DNA from: Hypericum androsaemum
Lineage: Eukaryota; Streptophyta; Magnoliopsida; Malpighiales; Hypericaceae
DNA: 64,000 nt
Reading direction: 5' to 3'
Assembly: GCA_963995505.1 (NCBI GenBank)
Contig: OZ023198.1
Span: 2,294,001 to 2,358,000, forward strand
A program made the translations under genes and the position numbers. The notes under the pieces are model-generated. The model did no database searches, was not told the origin of the DNA, and saw nothing but the letters and a program-made list of their open reading frames with translations. Below, piece after piece: positions 46,010-57,029 of the stretch. The first letter of the stretch is position 1; the number at the start of each line of letters is the position of its first letter.

Positions 46010-46185
46010 TGAAGTTTATCAATTGGATCAAGATTTAACAATTTTTTTTTAAAAAAATGGTTATTATGATATAAAATTAATTAAATTTTAACACTGGTTC
46101 CCACTCGGCTTCAGGAATAGTTGTCATTTTAAAAAAGTTTTATCTAATCAAGAAATAAAAAAACCCTAAAATAAGGAAAATTTTA

Positions 46186-47551
46186 GGAACAATTATTCTC
46201 AAGTCCCTCGAGTTTGCTTAAATATATTCAAAAGTCCCATTGTTTGCAAAATACACGCCGACGTCCCTCATGTTTGATTTTATTATACTTTCGGGTCCCT
46301 GGCTGATGTCAGAGACTTTTTTTTCATTTTTGTCGCTGAAATGACCAAAATATCCTCAAAAAATAAAATAAAAAAATTCATCTCCTTCTTCCTTCAACCT
46401 CGTCTCCTTCGACCTCCCTTCAGCCTTCAAATCTTCCAACTCATCCCAGAAAGGGAACAAAGAAATCTGAACTAACATCAATAATTATTTCGATGTTAAA
46501 TATGATACCCTAGAAAATGATACCGTCAAGGGTGGTGGGACCCGCCGAAGCTGCTGGTTCATCGTCGAGAAGTGGTGAGACTCGCCTTGACGAGAACAAG
46601 ATGAAGCTGTCCCACAAAGGGTTGAGGTCGTCGTGCGGTTCTCTGTCCAGGAGCCGTCCCACTACCTTTCCTTCTTATTCGCGTCATCGCTTCGTGTCAG
46701 GTCTCGAATTTGGTGGGGTCAAGCTCACGGGGAGGCCCTCGAACTCGCCAACGGAGACTGGGTTCTTGTTTATTGGAGGTCGTCCTCGTCGGCGGAGACT
46801 GGGTTCTTGTCCATTGAAGGTCTATTGGAGGGTCGTTCTCGCCGGCGGAGAACCCAAATCCAAATCCAAATCCAACTTCCATCATTGAAGATGCCGCCGG
46901 CGGAGAACTGGGATCTTGTCAATAAAAAAAGCCCATCTTCATCTTTCACCAAAATCCAACTTCCATTATCGAAGACAACGATGATCCTAGTACGCAACCC
47001 TAACTTTGGGGATTTGGGCGTTTGAAAATTTTGGGGATTTGAGGACAACGATGGTTGAGAGTAAAGGACAAAGGAGAGAAAGATGGGATTTTGAGAGCGA
47101 CGAATTTGGGGTTGACGAGGAGGAGCTTGGTACGGGCGGTGACGACGGACTTGATGACGGACTGGATGGAGAGGCGCGTGAGGGATTTCCCGTGGGAGTA
47201 GAGGCCGGCGACGGAGGGCGGTGGTGTTGCAAAGGTGGGGCCACGGGGGCCAGGGGATCGCCGGCGAGGGGAGGAGGGCGAGAGGTGGAGGTAGGAGATG
47301 ATGAAAGAGAGAAATTTTGTTTTTTGTTTTTTAATTAGAAGGGTATAAGTGTCATATTGAAAGAGATAAAAAATTTAAAGGATATTTTTGTCATTTTAAT
47401 GACAAAAAAGAAAAAAGAGTCGCTAACGTGAGCCAGAGATTCGAAAATATAATAAAATCAAACACGAGGGACGTCGTCGTATATTTTACAAATAAGGGAA
47501 AATTTTTGAGTATATTTAAGCAAACTTGAAAAACTTGAGAATAATTTTCTC
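46186..47551. mobile_element. MULE-like element (family B, copy 2) with GC-rich cargo
   Basis: 1,366 bp. Inverted ends of about 180 bp share attattctcaag, gtttgcttaaatata and gacgtccctc-tgtttgattttattata. Flanking 9-bp repeats are AAAATTTTA (46177-46185) and AAGATTTTA (47552-47560). The interior (about 46390-47330) is GC-rich and open in several frames, with a short tandem unit ggagactgggttcttgt (twice near 46755 and 46795). It looks like captured genic DNA, but no parent was recognised. Confidence 0.75.
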
Positions 47552-47603
47552 AAGATTTTAAAATATAACCTTTTTAAAGTTCAACCCGAAAATTTAAAAA
47601 AAG

Positions 47604-48437
47604 AGAAAAGTCCACTCTAGTACCATGTAGTATCGCCCAAAATCACTTTAGTACATTATAGTAAAAAATTGATCAATCGAGTCATACTTATTCCAATTAA
47701 CATCAAAAAGGTCCTCGGACAGCTACCCGGACCTGCCCGAACCTGCCCGAACCCTGCCCGAGCGCCACGTGGAGAGGAGGAGGAGGAGGAGGACGCGGGG
47801 AGGAGGAGGAGGAGGATGCGGAGAGGAGGAGGAGGACGCGGAGAGGAGGAGGAGGAGGACGCGGAGGAGGAGGAGGAGGAGGACGCGGAGGAGGAGGAGG
47901 AGGACGCGGAGGGGAGGAGGAGGAGGACGCGGAGAGGAGGAGGAGGACGCGGAGGAGGAGGAGGAGGAGGACGCAGAGGAGGAGGAGGAGGAGGAGGACG
48001 CGGAGGAGGAGGAGGACGACGCGGAGGAGGAGGAGGAGAGGAGGAGGAGGACGCGGAGGAGGAGGAGAAGGAGGAGGACGCAGAGGAGGAGGAGGAGGAG
48101 GACGCGGAGAGGAGGAGGAGGAGGACGCGGAGAGGAGGAGGAGGAGGAGGACGCGGAGAGTGGAGGACGCAGAGGAGGAGGAGGAGGAGGGGAGGAGGAT
48201 GAGGAGGAGGAGGGGAGGAGATGGATGTCCACGTGGCGCCACGCCATCAAAATTTGGTGACGTGGTTGGCCACGTAGTTCGGGCAGGGTTCGGGTAGGTT
48301 CGGGCAGGTCCGGGCAGCTGCCCGAGGACCTTTTTGATGTTAATTGGAATAAGTATGACTTGATTGATCAATTTTTTACCACAGGATACTAAAGTGATTT
48401 TGGACGATACCACAGGATACTAAAGTGAACTTTTCCC
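47604..48437. mobile_element. Mutator-like element (family A, copy 2) with purine minisatellite
   Basis: Ends GAGAAAAGTCCACTCTAGTA (left) and gggaaaagttcactttagta (right, inverted) match 3211-4205 and 61358-62805. The interior (about 47773-48220) is the same GGA-type array with acgcgg interruptions. The flanks are A-runs (TTAAAAAAA / TAAAAAAAT), so the 9-bp duplication is only approximate. The right end lies 105 bp before the PPR start codon. Confidence 0.85.
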
Positions 48438-48542
48438 TAAAAAAATTCGACCGTCTGGTATTTTTGGGGTATAAATTGTCGATCCTTTGGTTAAAGTCAA
48501 ACAAGACGACGTTGTAACACACCCGGCCACCCCCCGAAGTGA

Positions 48543-50186
48543 ATGCCAACCCCCACCACTAACCTCCTAAACGACCATCAATTTCCCGAGGACGCCACCG
48601 AACGGCACCGTTTCTCCTCATCCACTCTCCTCAAGCAATGCAGGACCATTCCCCAACTCCTCCAACTCCACGCCCAATCCATCACCAACCGGGCCCACCG
48701 CCGCGGCATCTCCCCGGCCCAACTCCTACACGCCCTAACCACCCTCCTCGCCCCCGCCCCTCCTAAGCCCTCCACGTGTCCCCTCCTCTTCCGGTACGCG
48801 CTCTCCCTATTCTCCTCCGTCCCAAGCCCCACCGTGTTCTCCTTCAACACGCTCATCCGGGCCCACACCCTCCTCCTCGGCTCCTCCGCGCTCCTCCCCT
48901 CGCTCCGCATCTTCCGCCGGATGCGGCGGATATCCCTCCGCCCCGACTCCCACTCCTTCCCCTTCCTCCTCAAGGCTGCCGCCTCCTCGGACCCCGACCC
49001 GACCCATATCCGGTCACTCCACGCCCAGGCCGTCCGGTTCGGCTTCTCCGGCGACCTCTACGTCGTCAACTCCCTGATCAGCGGGTACTCCCGTGGGTCT
49101 CTCGAGGATGCGCGCAAGGTGTTCGACGAAAGTCCCGTTAGAGACGCGGTCTCGTGGAACTCGATGATCAATGGGCTCGTTAAAGGCGGGGAGCTGGGGG
49201 CCGCGCGGGAGCTGTTTGATGAAATTCCTGAGAGGGATTCCATCACTTGGGCCACGCTTATTTCGGGTTATGCGCAAGGGGACTGCTGCGAAGAGGCCGT
49301 TGCGCTGTTTAGTGCCATGATGGATGCCGGGGTTAGGCCCGACAATGTGGCCCTGGTGTCTGCTCTTTCTGCGTGCGCGCGGTTGGGAGAGGTCGAGAAG
49401 GGGAGGGAAGTTCATGATTATATCGAGAGGAACGGGATTCGGGCGGATTCATTTCTGTCGACGGGGCTGGTCGACTTCTACGCGAAATGTGGTCTTATAG
49501 ATGTTGCTATTCGGGTGTTCGAGTCGAGTAAGGATCGTAGCTTGTTTACTTGGAATGCAATGCTCGTCGGCCTGGCAATGCACGGCCGTGGCCGTCTCTT
49601 GCTAGATTACTTTGCATGGATGGTGCATTGTGGAGTTAAACCCGACGGGATCAGCTTCCTCGGGGTGCTGGTAGGCTGCAGCCATGGCGGTTTGGTGAAC
49701 GACGCGAGGAGGCTATTCAACGATATGGAGCGTGCCTATGGGGTGACAAGAGAGGCCAAGCATTACGGATGCATGGCCGACCTGCTCGCGCGGGCCGGGA
49801 TGATCGAGGAAGCCGTGGCGATGATCAATGACATGCCTACTTTCGGGGACGTGTTCGTGTGGAGCGGGTTGCTAGGAGGGTGTAGGATACATGGGAATGT
49901 GGAGGTCGCAGAGTTAGCAGCCAAGCAAGTGATGGAGCTGAAACCCGAAGATGGTGGGGTGTACTCCATTTTGGCCGATGTTTACGCTTATAATGGACGA
50001 TGGGATGATGTGATCCGGATCAGGAGTTCATTGAGTAATAACAAGGAGGTGACAAAGAGAAGTGGGTATAGCCTGATAGAATTGGACGGCGTAGTCCACG
50101 AGTTCCTTGCCTGGGATAGCTTCCATCCTGCGAGAGAACACATATTTTCGTTGTTGAATGGGATCAGGGCACAGCTATCCTTTTGA
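48543..50186 (+). CDS. Pentatricopeptide repeat protein, PLS class with E/E+ domain
   Basis: Intronless, 547 codons. The N-terminus is LLKQCRTIPQLLQLHAQSI. A run of PPR motifs from about residue 85 follows: TVFSFNTLIRAH, DLYVVNSLISGYSR, DAVSWNSMINGLVKGGELGAARELFDEIPERDSITWATLISGYAQG, and so on. It ends with an E-type region (FVWSGLLGGCRIHGNVEVAELAAKQVMELKPEDGGVYSILADVYA) and an E+ tail (KRSGYSLIELDGVVHEFLAWDSFHP). There is no DYW deaminase domain. Such proteins bind organellar RNA and commonly specify C-to-U editing sites together with separate DYW partners. A long Arg/Ser/Pro-rich N-terminus fits organelle import. Codon GC is much higher than in the neighbours. Only 96 bp separate the start codon from the preceding transposon's target site, so the promoter may lie in or before that element. 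Confidence 0.93.
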   Translation: MPTPTTNLLNDHQFPEDATERHRFSSSTLLKQCRTIPQLLQLHAQSITNRAHRRGISPAQLLHALTTLLAPAPPKPSTCPLLFRYALSLFSSVPSPTVFSFNTLIRAHTLLLGSSALLPSLRIFRRMRRISLRPDSHSFPFLLKAAASSDPDPTHIRSLHAQAVRFGFSGDLYVVNSLISGYSRGSLEDARKVFDESPVRDAVSWNSMINGLVKGGELGAARELFDEIPERDSITWATLISGYAQGDCCEEAVALFSAMMDAGVRPDNVALVSALSACARLGEVEKGREVHDYIERNGIRADSFLSTGLVDFYAKCGLIDVAIRVFESSKDRSLFTWNAMLVGLAMHGRGRLLLDYFAWMVHCGVKPDGISFLGVLVGCSHGGLVNDARRLFNDMERAYGVTREAKHYGCMADLLARAGMIEEAVAMINDMPTFGDVFVWSGLLGGCRIHGNVEVAELAAKQVMELKPEDGGVYSILADVYAYNGRWDDVIRIRSSLSNNKEVTKRSGYSLIELDGVVHEFLAWDSFHPAREHIFSLLNGIRAQLSF

Positions 50187-50450
50187 TGGTTTTCAATTCG
50201 AGTCGGGTAGAATTTAACACTGCTGTATTTTTATTTTAATTGTTCGAACTCTAATATCTTTGATCTAGGTGCTTGTTGATAATAGACGGGAAAACGATGA
50301 TTTTTCAAGGGGCAAGCGGTGCCGCTTTGTGCTGTAAGCTGTAGAGCAGTGACAGGTATATCCGTATACTTATTGCAACCCTATTCAAAACTTCGCAAAC
50401 TTCACTATATTACAAGCTAAACTGTGATCTCTTATACTTGTGCTTGAATC

Positions 50451-51034
50451 ATGGCCTTGAGATCTTCAGTAAGTCGTCTTCGATCTTGATCGAGTGGCTA
50501 GTTAAACACCTATACTTGCATGGTTGGTGGGTTTTCTTAATTGGGTTGGCTCCATTTTTGCAGGCTAGTTGGAGATGGATCGCTCAAAGCTTGACCAGAA
50601 CTTCAGCCTACTCCACGGCAAAGCCCTACATGCCCCAAACAGACGACGCCAGGCTTCTTCCGCGAGGAGGCGGGACGGGTAAATTCGCACTGAAGTTTAA
50701 GAGCTCGTACATGCCGGTGTACATATCCTTGGGGCTGATAATGTTGCAGATGTCCATCGGGCTGTACACGGTGAAGCAGCACCTGGCCTACTCTCCGGCC
50801 GTTCGGATCAGGAAGAAAGAGAGGCAGACGGTGCCTGAAGTTACGAACCCGGAGAAAGTGATCGATGAAGCTGATAAGTTTGTGGGGAGGTCCTTCTTTA
50901 AGAAGGTGGCTCACGTTCAGGAGTTCAACTCTGGTATGCAGTACCTGCACCCTTCCCCACAGAAAGACGCTTACGCTAATCCACGTCGCGCCGAGACCCT
51001 CGGTTCTGCGGAAATGGGTTCCAAGAAATCCTGA
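50451..51034 (+). CDS. Small mitochondrial MLRQ/B12D-like membrane protein
   Basis: Exon 1 is only 18 bp (50451-50468, MALRSS), with a strong donor GTAAGT. Exon 2 is 50564-51034. The total is 162 residues. The joined N-terminus MALRSSASWRWIAQSLTRTSAYST is a clear mitochondrial presequence. One membrane span (YMPVYISLGLIMLQMSIGLYTV) is followed by KQHLAYSPAVRIRKKERQTVPEV and FVGRSFFKKVAHVQ, which resembles the B12D/MLRQ complex I subunit-like family by pattern. Function is not known. The long upstream in-frame reading (from 50438) uses intron sequence and is rejected. Confidence 0.8.
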
Positions 51035-51114
51035 TTGTATCCGTTACATTCGCATTTGATCGAGCAAGAGTGACAACAACCGAGTGCGGTGAGAATTGGT
51101 AGCTGAGAGGTTAT

Positions 51115-51458
51115 TGTTGAAAATCTCACATCGGTTGAAGCAAATATGAGTGGGGCAAATTTATAAGTGTAAAAAATCTATCAACCTATTATTTTAAGAT
51201 TTTGGATTGGATATGAAGATTTTAATATGGTATCAGAGCGGGTTGATTTTGTACCCATTGTTAAACTTGCACGACCTTCATTTCTCGCACTTTGGTGAAG
51301 TTAAAGTCAGTACAATCTTCGATCTGGGGTGGATCTCGTTTGAAGGGCGTGTTGAAAATCTCACATCGATTAAATCACGAATGAGGGACAAGTTTATAAA
51401 TAAAAAATCTACCAACTTCTTGCTTTAAGATTTTGGGTTAGATATTAAAATTTTAAGA
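51115..51458 (+). mobile_element. TRIM (terminal-repeat retrotransposon in miniature)
   Basis: Two direct repeats of about 110 bp (51115-51227 and 51350-51458) both start TGTTGAAAATCTCACATCG. The left one is followed directly by TGGTATCAGAGC (51228-51239, tRNA-Met primer site). The right one is preceded by a purine tract (ttgaagggcg). There is no coding sequence between them. This is the standard TRIM layout. Confidence 0.85.
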
Positions 51459-52062
51459 CTTATCCGTTCATCGTTTGGTATGCTTTCTCACCGTTATTAG
51501 GGAAACCTTGGCAGTTTTTTTCCTCTGTTTTTTTGATATGGAAAGTTGGTCCACCGACTCGTCGGAATGGAAAAAGCTGCTGTGTCGCAGACGTGGCAAA
51601 AGTTAATAACATAGATCCGAATTTGGGTGATGATGAAACTTGGATGGTTGGGAATGAAATCGTGTCATAATATCTGAAAGTAATTTGCCAAACATGTGAA
51701 GCAAAAGCCAAAAAGTGTTTTGGGGGTGTATGGAGAAGACGTGCTTTAAGATTTTGGATTAGATATTAAAATTTTAAGACTTATCCGTTCATCGTTTGGT
51801 ATGCTTTCTCACCGTTATTAGGGAAACCTTGCAGTTTTTTTCCTCTGTTTTTTTGATATGGAAAGTTGGTCCACCGACTCGTCGGAATGGAAAAAGCTGC
51901 TGTGTCGCAGACGTGGCAAAAGTTAATAACATAGATCCGAATTTGGGTGATGATGAAACTTGGATGGTTGGGAATGAAATCGTGTCATAATATCTGAAAG
52001 TAATTTGCCAAACATGTGAAGCAAAAGCCAAAAAGTGTTTTGCGGGTGTATGGAGAAGACGT
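51421..52062. repeat. 321-bp tandem duplication overlapping the TRIM 3' LTR
   Basis: Unit 1 (51421-51741) and unit 2 (51742-52062) are nearly identical: both run from tgctttaagattttgg to tatggagaagacgtgc. A few substitutions and a 1-base indel (cttggcagt/cttgcagt) separate them. The first about 38 bp of each unit is the tail of the TRIM LTR. Confidence 0.9.
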
Positions 52063-55000
52063 GCCTCTTCATGAGCCTCAAAGGGGGCAGGTGTCAACCT
52101 AATCCAGTGACAAGTGTCCAAGTCAGCTTCGCGTTGCCTCCTTCCAGATTTATTCTCCAATTAAGTCTAAAAAAAGATTTATTCTCCAATTCCCGTATAC
52201 AACTCCTCCGATTAGACCCTGTACCATTGGGAATCCACTTCAGCCGTGGCTTTCTTGTCCCTGGTAAGTATCGGCTTCTAGTTACAAGAGTAAAATTCGA
52301 GCACTATTTTTTCCCGTAGCGGTTGCGGAGTGACGATTTTTAATGAGATTCAAGATAAATAAATAAAAAGATAAATCAACATATTAGGTTGTAAATATTA
52401 TGTGATGTATCGAATTCGAGTCAAATAAATGTTGAGAGATTATTAATTCGATATGATAGACTTATTTATATGTATAAAAAATTATTTATTTATTATTATA
52501 AGATTTTGAGTCAGATACGTCGTTTTAACATAATATTAATAGTCAAATGCACGTCAGAGACTTGTGATTCAGACTATGTCAAGATATATTAAAAAAGCCT
52601 GCTCGTGTATCCGGTTAAAAAATATATTGAGATTACCATATTACTAATAGTAAATGGAATGAATTTGTGAATTTTAATTGGATACGAAAAATTCTAACCA
52701 TAGTACCAAAGACCATATGACTTCAAGTCCTAGAGCTAGTCACGGGTAATGTGGAATCAGTTTCCTTGGTCATCGATCCCTTGAACTGATGATATCTCGT
52801 TACAAACGCTAGCAGTTTTACTGGCTCTGATAAATTTGGCAGCGTCAAAAGCCATGAAACTTCTTGTAATACTCATCTGTTTAGCCATAATCGGTGCAAC
52901 CTATTCCAAAGCTAGCTAGCCCCACACTTGTAGAATAAAGCAAGAACAACTAACTTTATTATTTGGCGAGACTAGAAGATTTTTAAGTCGAAAGTTAGAT
53001 GTGTGATACACTATATATTTATAAATATGATTTGTTGTCTATTGTACTCGCACGATTTTTTAAATACAGAGATTCTAAGACCAGTTGCACCCGTGCTCTC
53101 GGGAGCAGGCCGGACTGCCAGGTGGAAAAAAAAACAACTAAAAAATTATTTAAAACTGAATTAAACAATGGGGTCGAGCCGCGCTCCCGAGAGGTTGACA
53201 GACCTCTGACTTGCGGCCTTGACCCCCAATAGTTTAGTATATATATTTTTAATCTACTTTAGTTATACTTGATACAATATTATTCGACTAGATAGATTTT
53301 CCAGATATTATTTGTGTGGTTATAAAAATTGAAAATAAATAATGTGAAAATTCGTATAAAAATTATAATCTTAATTTTGTTACTATAAATAGAGTTCAAT
53401 GTTAACATATTTTTCCACACAAATCTAAAATTCGGCAATCGTACTTAATTAAGTAATTTGCATATTTCGTATTTGTAATTTATCATTTAAAAATTTATTA
53501 ATAGTTTGATTATTTTTTTCTTTGTTATAATTACAGAATATTCATTTTTCGTATATTTATTATAATTTATATATAAACAAAAAATGATAATAAATAATAC
53601 GTGGATGAAAGAGAAATTAATTATTTATTCCTGTGGCCTAGGTTGGGGTGAGTTATGAGTGTAGGTAAGAAAATATTTAATTGGGTTGGGTTGGGTGTGT
53701 ACGAGAGAAAAATTAATTATTTATTACATAACCTAAGTTGAGATGGATTGCGAGTGTGGGTAGTCTAACGCCCTTCCACGCGAGAACCTTTCTCCACCAT
53801 CTAAGAAGTAATACCCGAAAAATTAAGTACCGATACCTGGAAAGTTCCAGGAAGGCTGAATTTTGTAACGCTTATTATTTGGCGACTTGGATTTTTCTTG
53901 GCCGTTGGTTCGGTATTCGGCGGCAACCTGTGAAAGGACAGCTAGAATAGTGATGATTGGATCCTTAGAATTAGCAGCCCGCACCAATCTTGACTTCCTC
54001 GTCAATGGGAGAGAAGAAAACAAGCTAGCTCCTGCCTCCTAGGGGTTTAGGGCGTTTAATTCCAAGGAACAAGACAGTAGTACACTGATTCAGTAGAACA
54101 ACAACAAAATAGTACACAGATTCACCCAATCAGGGAACAGGGCTTTGTACTGGTAACCCTTCGAGATGTCAAGGGTTAAATTTCTTTTTCATATTCGAGA
54201 TTGGAGTATTATCGAACTATATTTTAATGACCGACTCTCTTAATAATGTAAAGCTGGAACCCAATACTTAAAGAAATCTAGAATAAATTTTTACCACTTG
54301 CACCATGACGAGAGGGTTAAAGCTTAGTTTGGCACGGAATAGCACTTCTCTTACAGTAATTTTTTTGGAGGAAGCTTTTCTTATGGTATCTGTGCTCATA
54401 TGTAACTCCTAAATTAAAAGATGTTAATACCCAAATGTGTCGAAGAAAGTGATCTTCGATTCAAAAACATGACCAATAACTTCAGAGAAAATAATATTCA
54501 ACTCTTTTTGTTAGTTGTCGGATGGTTAGATGGTTGGTATTACGAACAAACAAACTATGAGTCTGATTAAACTTGACTATTTGAATTCGCCATTTTGCCA
54601 TGAAATATTTTCTAGCGGATAACAATGTATCGTATGATCAACTTGTTCTAATGATTTGTTAAAATTTTAGATAGTTAAAATTTTCACATTATAAATAATT
54701 TAACATACTTAAAACTAGAGATACACATCTTAACAAATTCTCAAGAGTGATCGAGAAACGGACAAAAATAACCGGTAGCCGCGTTGCACCCACACACAGC
54801 CTTCGGTTCTACGGTGTTGGATTGATCAAAAAATGTTGTCTTGAGTTCGTCGACCATTTTGGACAAAAGCTAGTTCGAGAAAAGGCCGTTTGTCTACATC
54901 CCAAGTGCCAAGCCAGCGTTTTTCTTGTGTTTGGTTTCATATAAATTATATTTCAGAAATTGCGAAGAACCAATCATTCGAAAGACGATTTTAACCTTGC

Positions 55001-56700
55001 CCTAGCTGTCGAGGCTTCCCTATAAGTAGCTTCAGCCACTCCCTCTCTAGCTATTATAAGTGTACTATTTCTTTTCACCCTCGAGAAAATGGAGATCTAC
55101 CATTCTTTGAACTCTCTCCCTCAACGGCTGGCCGATCTAATTTGTGTTTGGATCCCAATCACGAGTGAATCATCTGTTGGGGGAAGAGTGTTCTAAAAAT
55201 GTTAGCTCTCCTATCAAAGCTAGCCATTATGATAGCGCGTATTTGGTTCGAGCCAGATCAAATCACGAATGATGAAGAAACTCTTTCAACCAAATTTTTA
55301 CATGTCTATACGTGCTCTCTACGATATTATCTTAATTTTCAGTTTTTTATTTAAAGCTTCGTTCACTTCAGAATCTCTCCGGGAAAGGTATACATCCGTA
55401 TTACTATGTATAAAATGGCATATGTTTCTGAAAATTAGACCGTTATGTTTGTCATTTCAAAATTTTCAAAGTTGCTAGTAATGTTTCTTTGGCTAGTTAG
55501 CGCCTATCGAGTAAATTGTTGGTGCAACAATAACAGGTCACCGATGAAACGGCGAGAGTCGACTTGGTTACGATGGTCAAATTCTATTTCGAAAATTGGA
55601 TCTCAACACTTGATTCTAGGCACAGGTGAGATGGCGATACTCGACAGACCTTCCCAGGGGCTAGAAATTTCATTTTGAAAGGACGGTGGCTCGGGAGATC
55701 TTGCCATTTTGTACATACAATTGATCATAGGTTTCTTTTTTTATCATTAGGAGCTATTATGTACATCCATGTAATTAATTTTCGAGAGTAATATATAAAT
55801 CTGCGTACAAAAAATAATAACGGGTCACAAGACCATGTAAACTCAACACAAATGTATATTCTAACCTAAAATTGTAAATAAAATTTAGCAGAGTTTTTTT
55901 TAATAATTAGTCACACTTTCAACGTAGATATATAGGAAACTATTTTGTGTTGCATTGCATTACACCCTATAATGTGGATTTACATGGATGCCCCCAGCAA
56001 TCTACCCCGATCGAGTGGAATGAAACCAAAATGAGCAACAGATTTGCACAGTAATAATTCGAACAACCTATTCCTTTTCCCTTGTCCAGTGCCACGCTTA
56101 AAACCTTTTACGTTAATCATTTTATAGATAACCAATAAATTCTCGCTCTAACTAGAACTCTTATCTAGATAAGATAATTAAATATCCAAACGTTGTATCA
56201 CTTTGTAGAGTAATTTTATAATTATTTCAACATATAAATAAAACAAAATAAAAAATAAGAAATCTGAGATCTAAAATACCTATCCTAAATTCAGAAAATA
56301 TTAAAATTTCATTTGGTGCATATAAATATGTGAACCATTTTAAAATATATTCACTTAGCACGCCAAAGATATCCGAAGCCAATTATCTCTTATATAAATA
56401 TCAAATTTCGAAGTTTGATAAAATTACATAACATTTAAATAGAAATTGATAAATTCAAGTTCGATTCGACAATGATCGCCTAGCTAATAAAACTAAATAA
56501 CATTATCAATGAGAGTTAGTCCAAGTAGGATTCGCACGAATATAAAAAAAATATTAGAAAATTTACCACCGAAAAGAAGCCCGCGATAATACTTGACTGT
56601 AAATTCCATGGACTTTTTGAAATCTAAGGGTAAAAACCATAACCCAACTTACAAGCCAGGAGAAGGCCCTCTTGACTCGGACCAGGTCAAGGCCCAAAAC
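52063..56700. other. Long AT-rich intergenic region
   Basis: No gene is recognised. A two-copy imperfect repeat of about 100 bp lies at 53605-53765 (gagagaaa.ttaattatttatt...gagtgtgggtag). LTR-like debris lies near 52430-52550 and 52640. A dispersed repeat tail (tttttaccacttgcacca) lies near 54288-54305. Short ORFs lack supporting features. Confidence 0.5.
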
Positions 56701-56993
56701 TCAAAAGTCACTCCAACGACGACGTGTAGCAGACGCAGGAACGTCCTACGTGTCATTCTGCCATTGGTCCACTTCACGTGGCAGACCCTCTGATTGGCCC
56801 AAACAACACAAACACCAACTGCGTCTCCAGGGTCCAACCGCCCGCACTATATAACTACCCCCTCCCACTCCGTAAATTTTCCATAAATCCCAAACTTGCC
56901 CTCGTCCTCCCCGTCTTCTTCGATTCAGATTCACAAAAACCTCAATAGAAAGGAGAGAGGGTAAATAGGGAAACTTAAAAGTAGCTGAGGTAG

Positions 56994-57025
<32 letters not shown>
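56701..57025 (+). promoter_or_regulatory. Calnexin promoter with plant UPR-like element, G-box and TATA
   Basis: ATTGGTCCACTTCACG (56763-56778) matches the plant unfolded-protein-response element ATTGGTCCACGTCATC at 13 of 16 positions and an ERSE-II core except for the last base. It overlaps a G-box CACGTG (56775-56780). A second ATTGG lies at 56793-56797. ACGT cores occur at gacgacgtgta and cctacgtgtca (about 56716-56755). TATATAA is at 56848-56854. A (GA)n tract (about 56997-57026) touches the start codon. Confidence 0.65.

Positions 57026-57029
<4 letters not shown>

Noticed and set aside
47669..48413. Long ORFs on both strands of the second purine array
   Set aside because: Same artefact as in copy 1.
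56775..56797. Canonical ERSE-I (CCAAT-N9-CCACG, inverted) in the calnexin promoter
   Set aside because: The spacing between CGTGG and ATTGG is 11, not 9.
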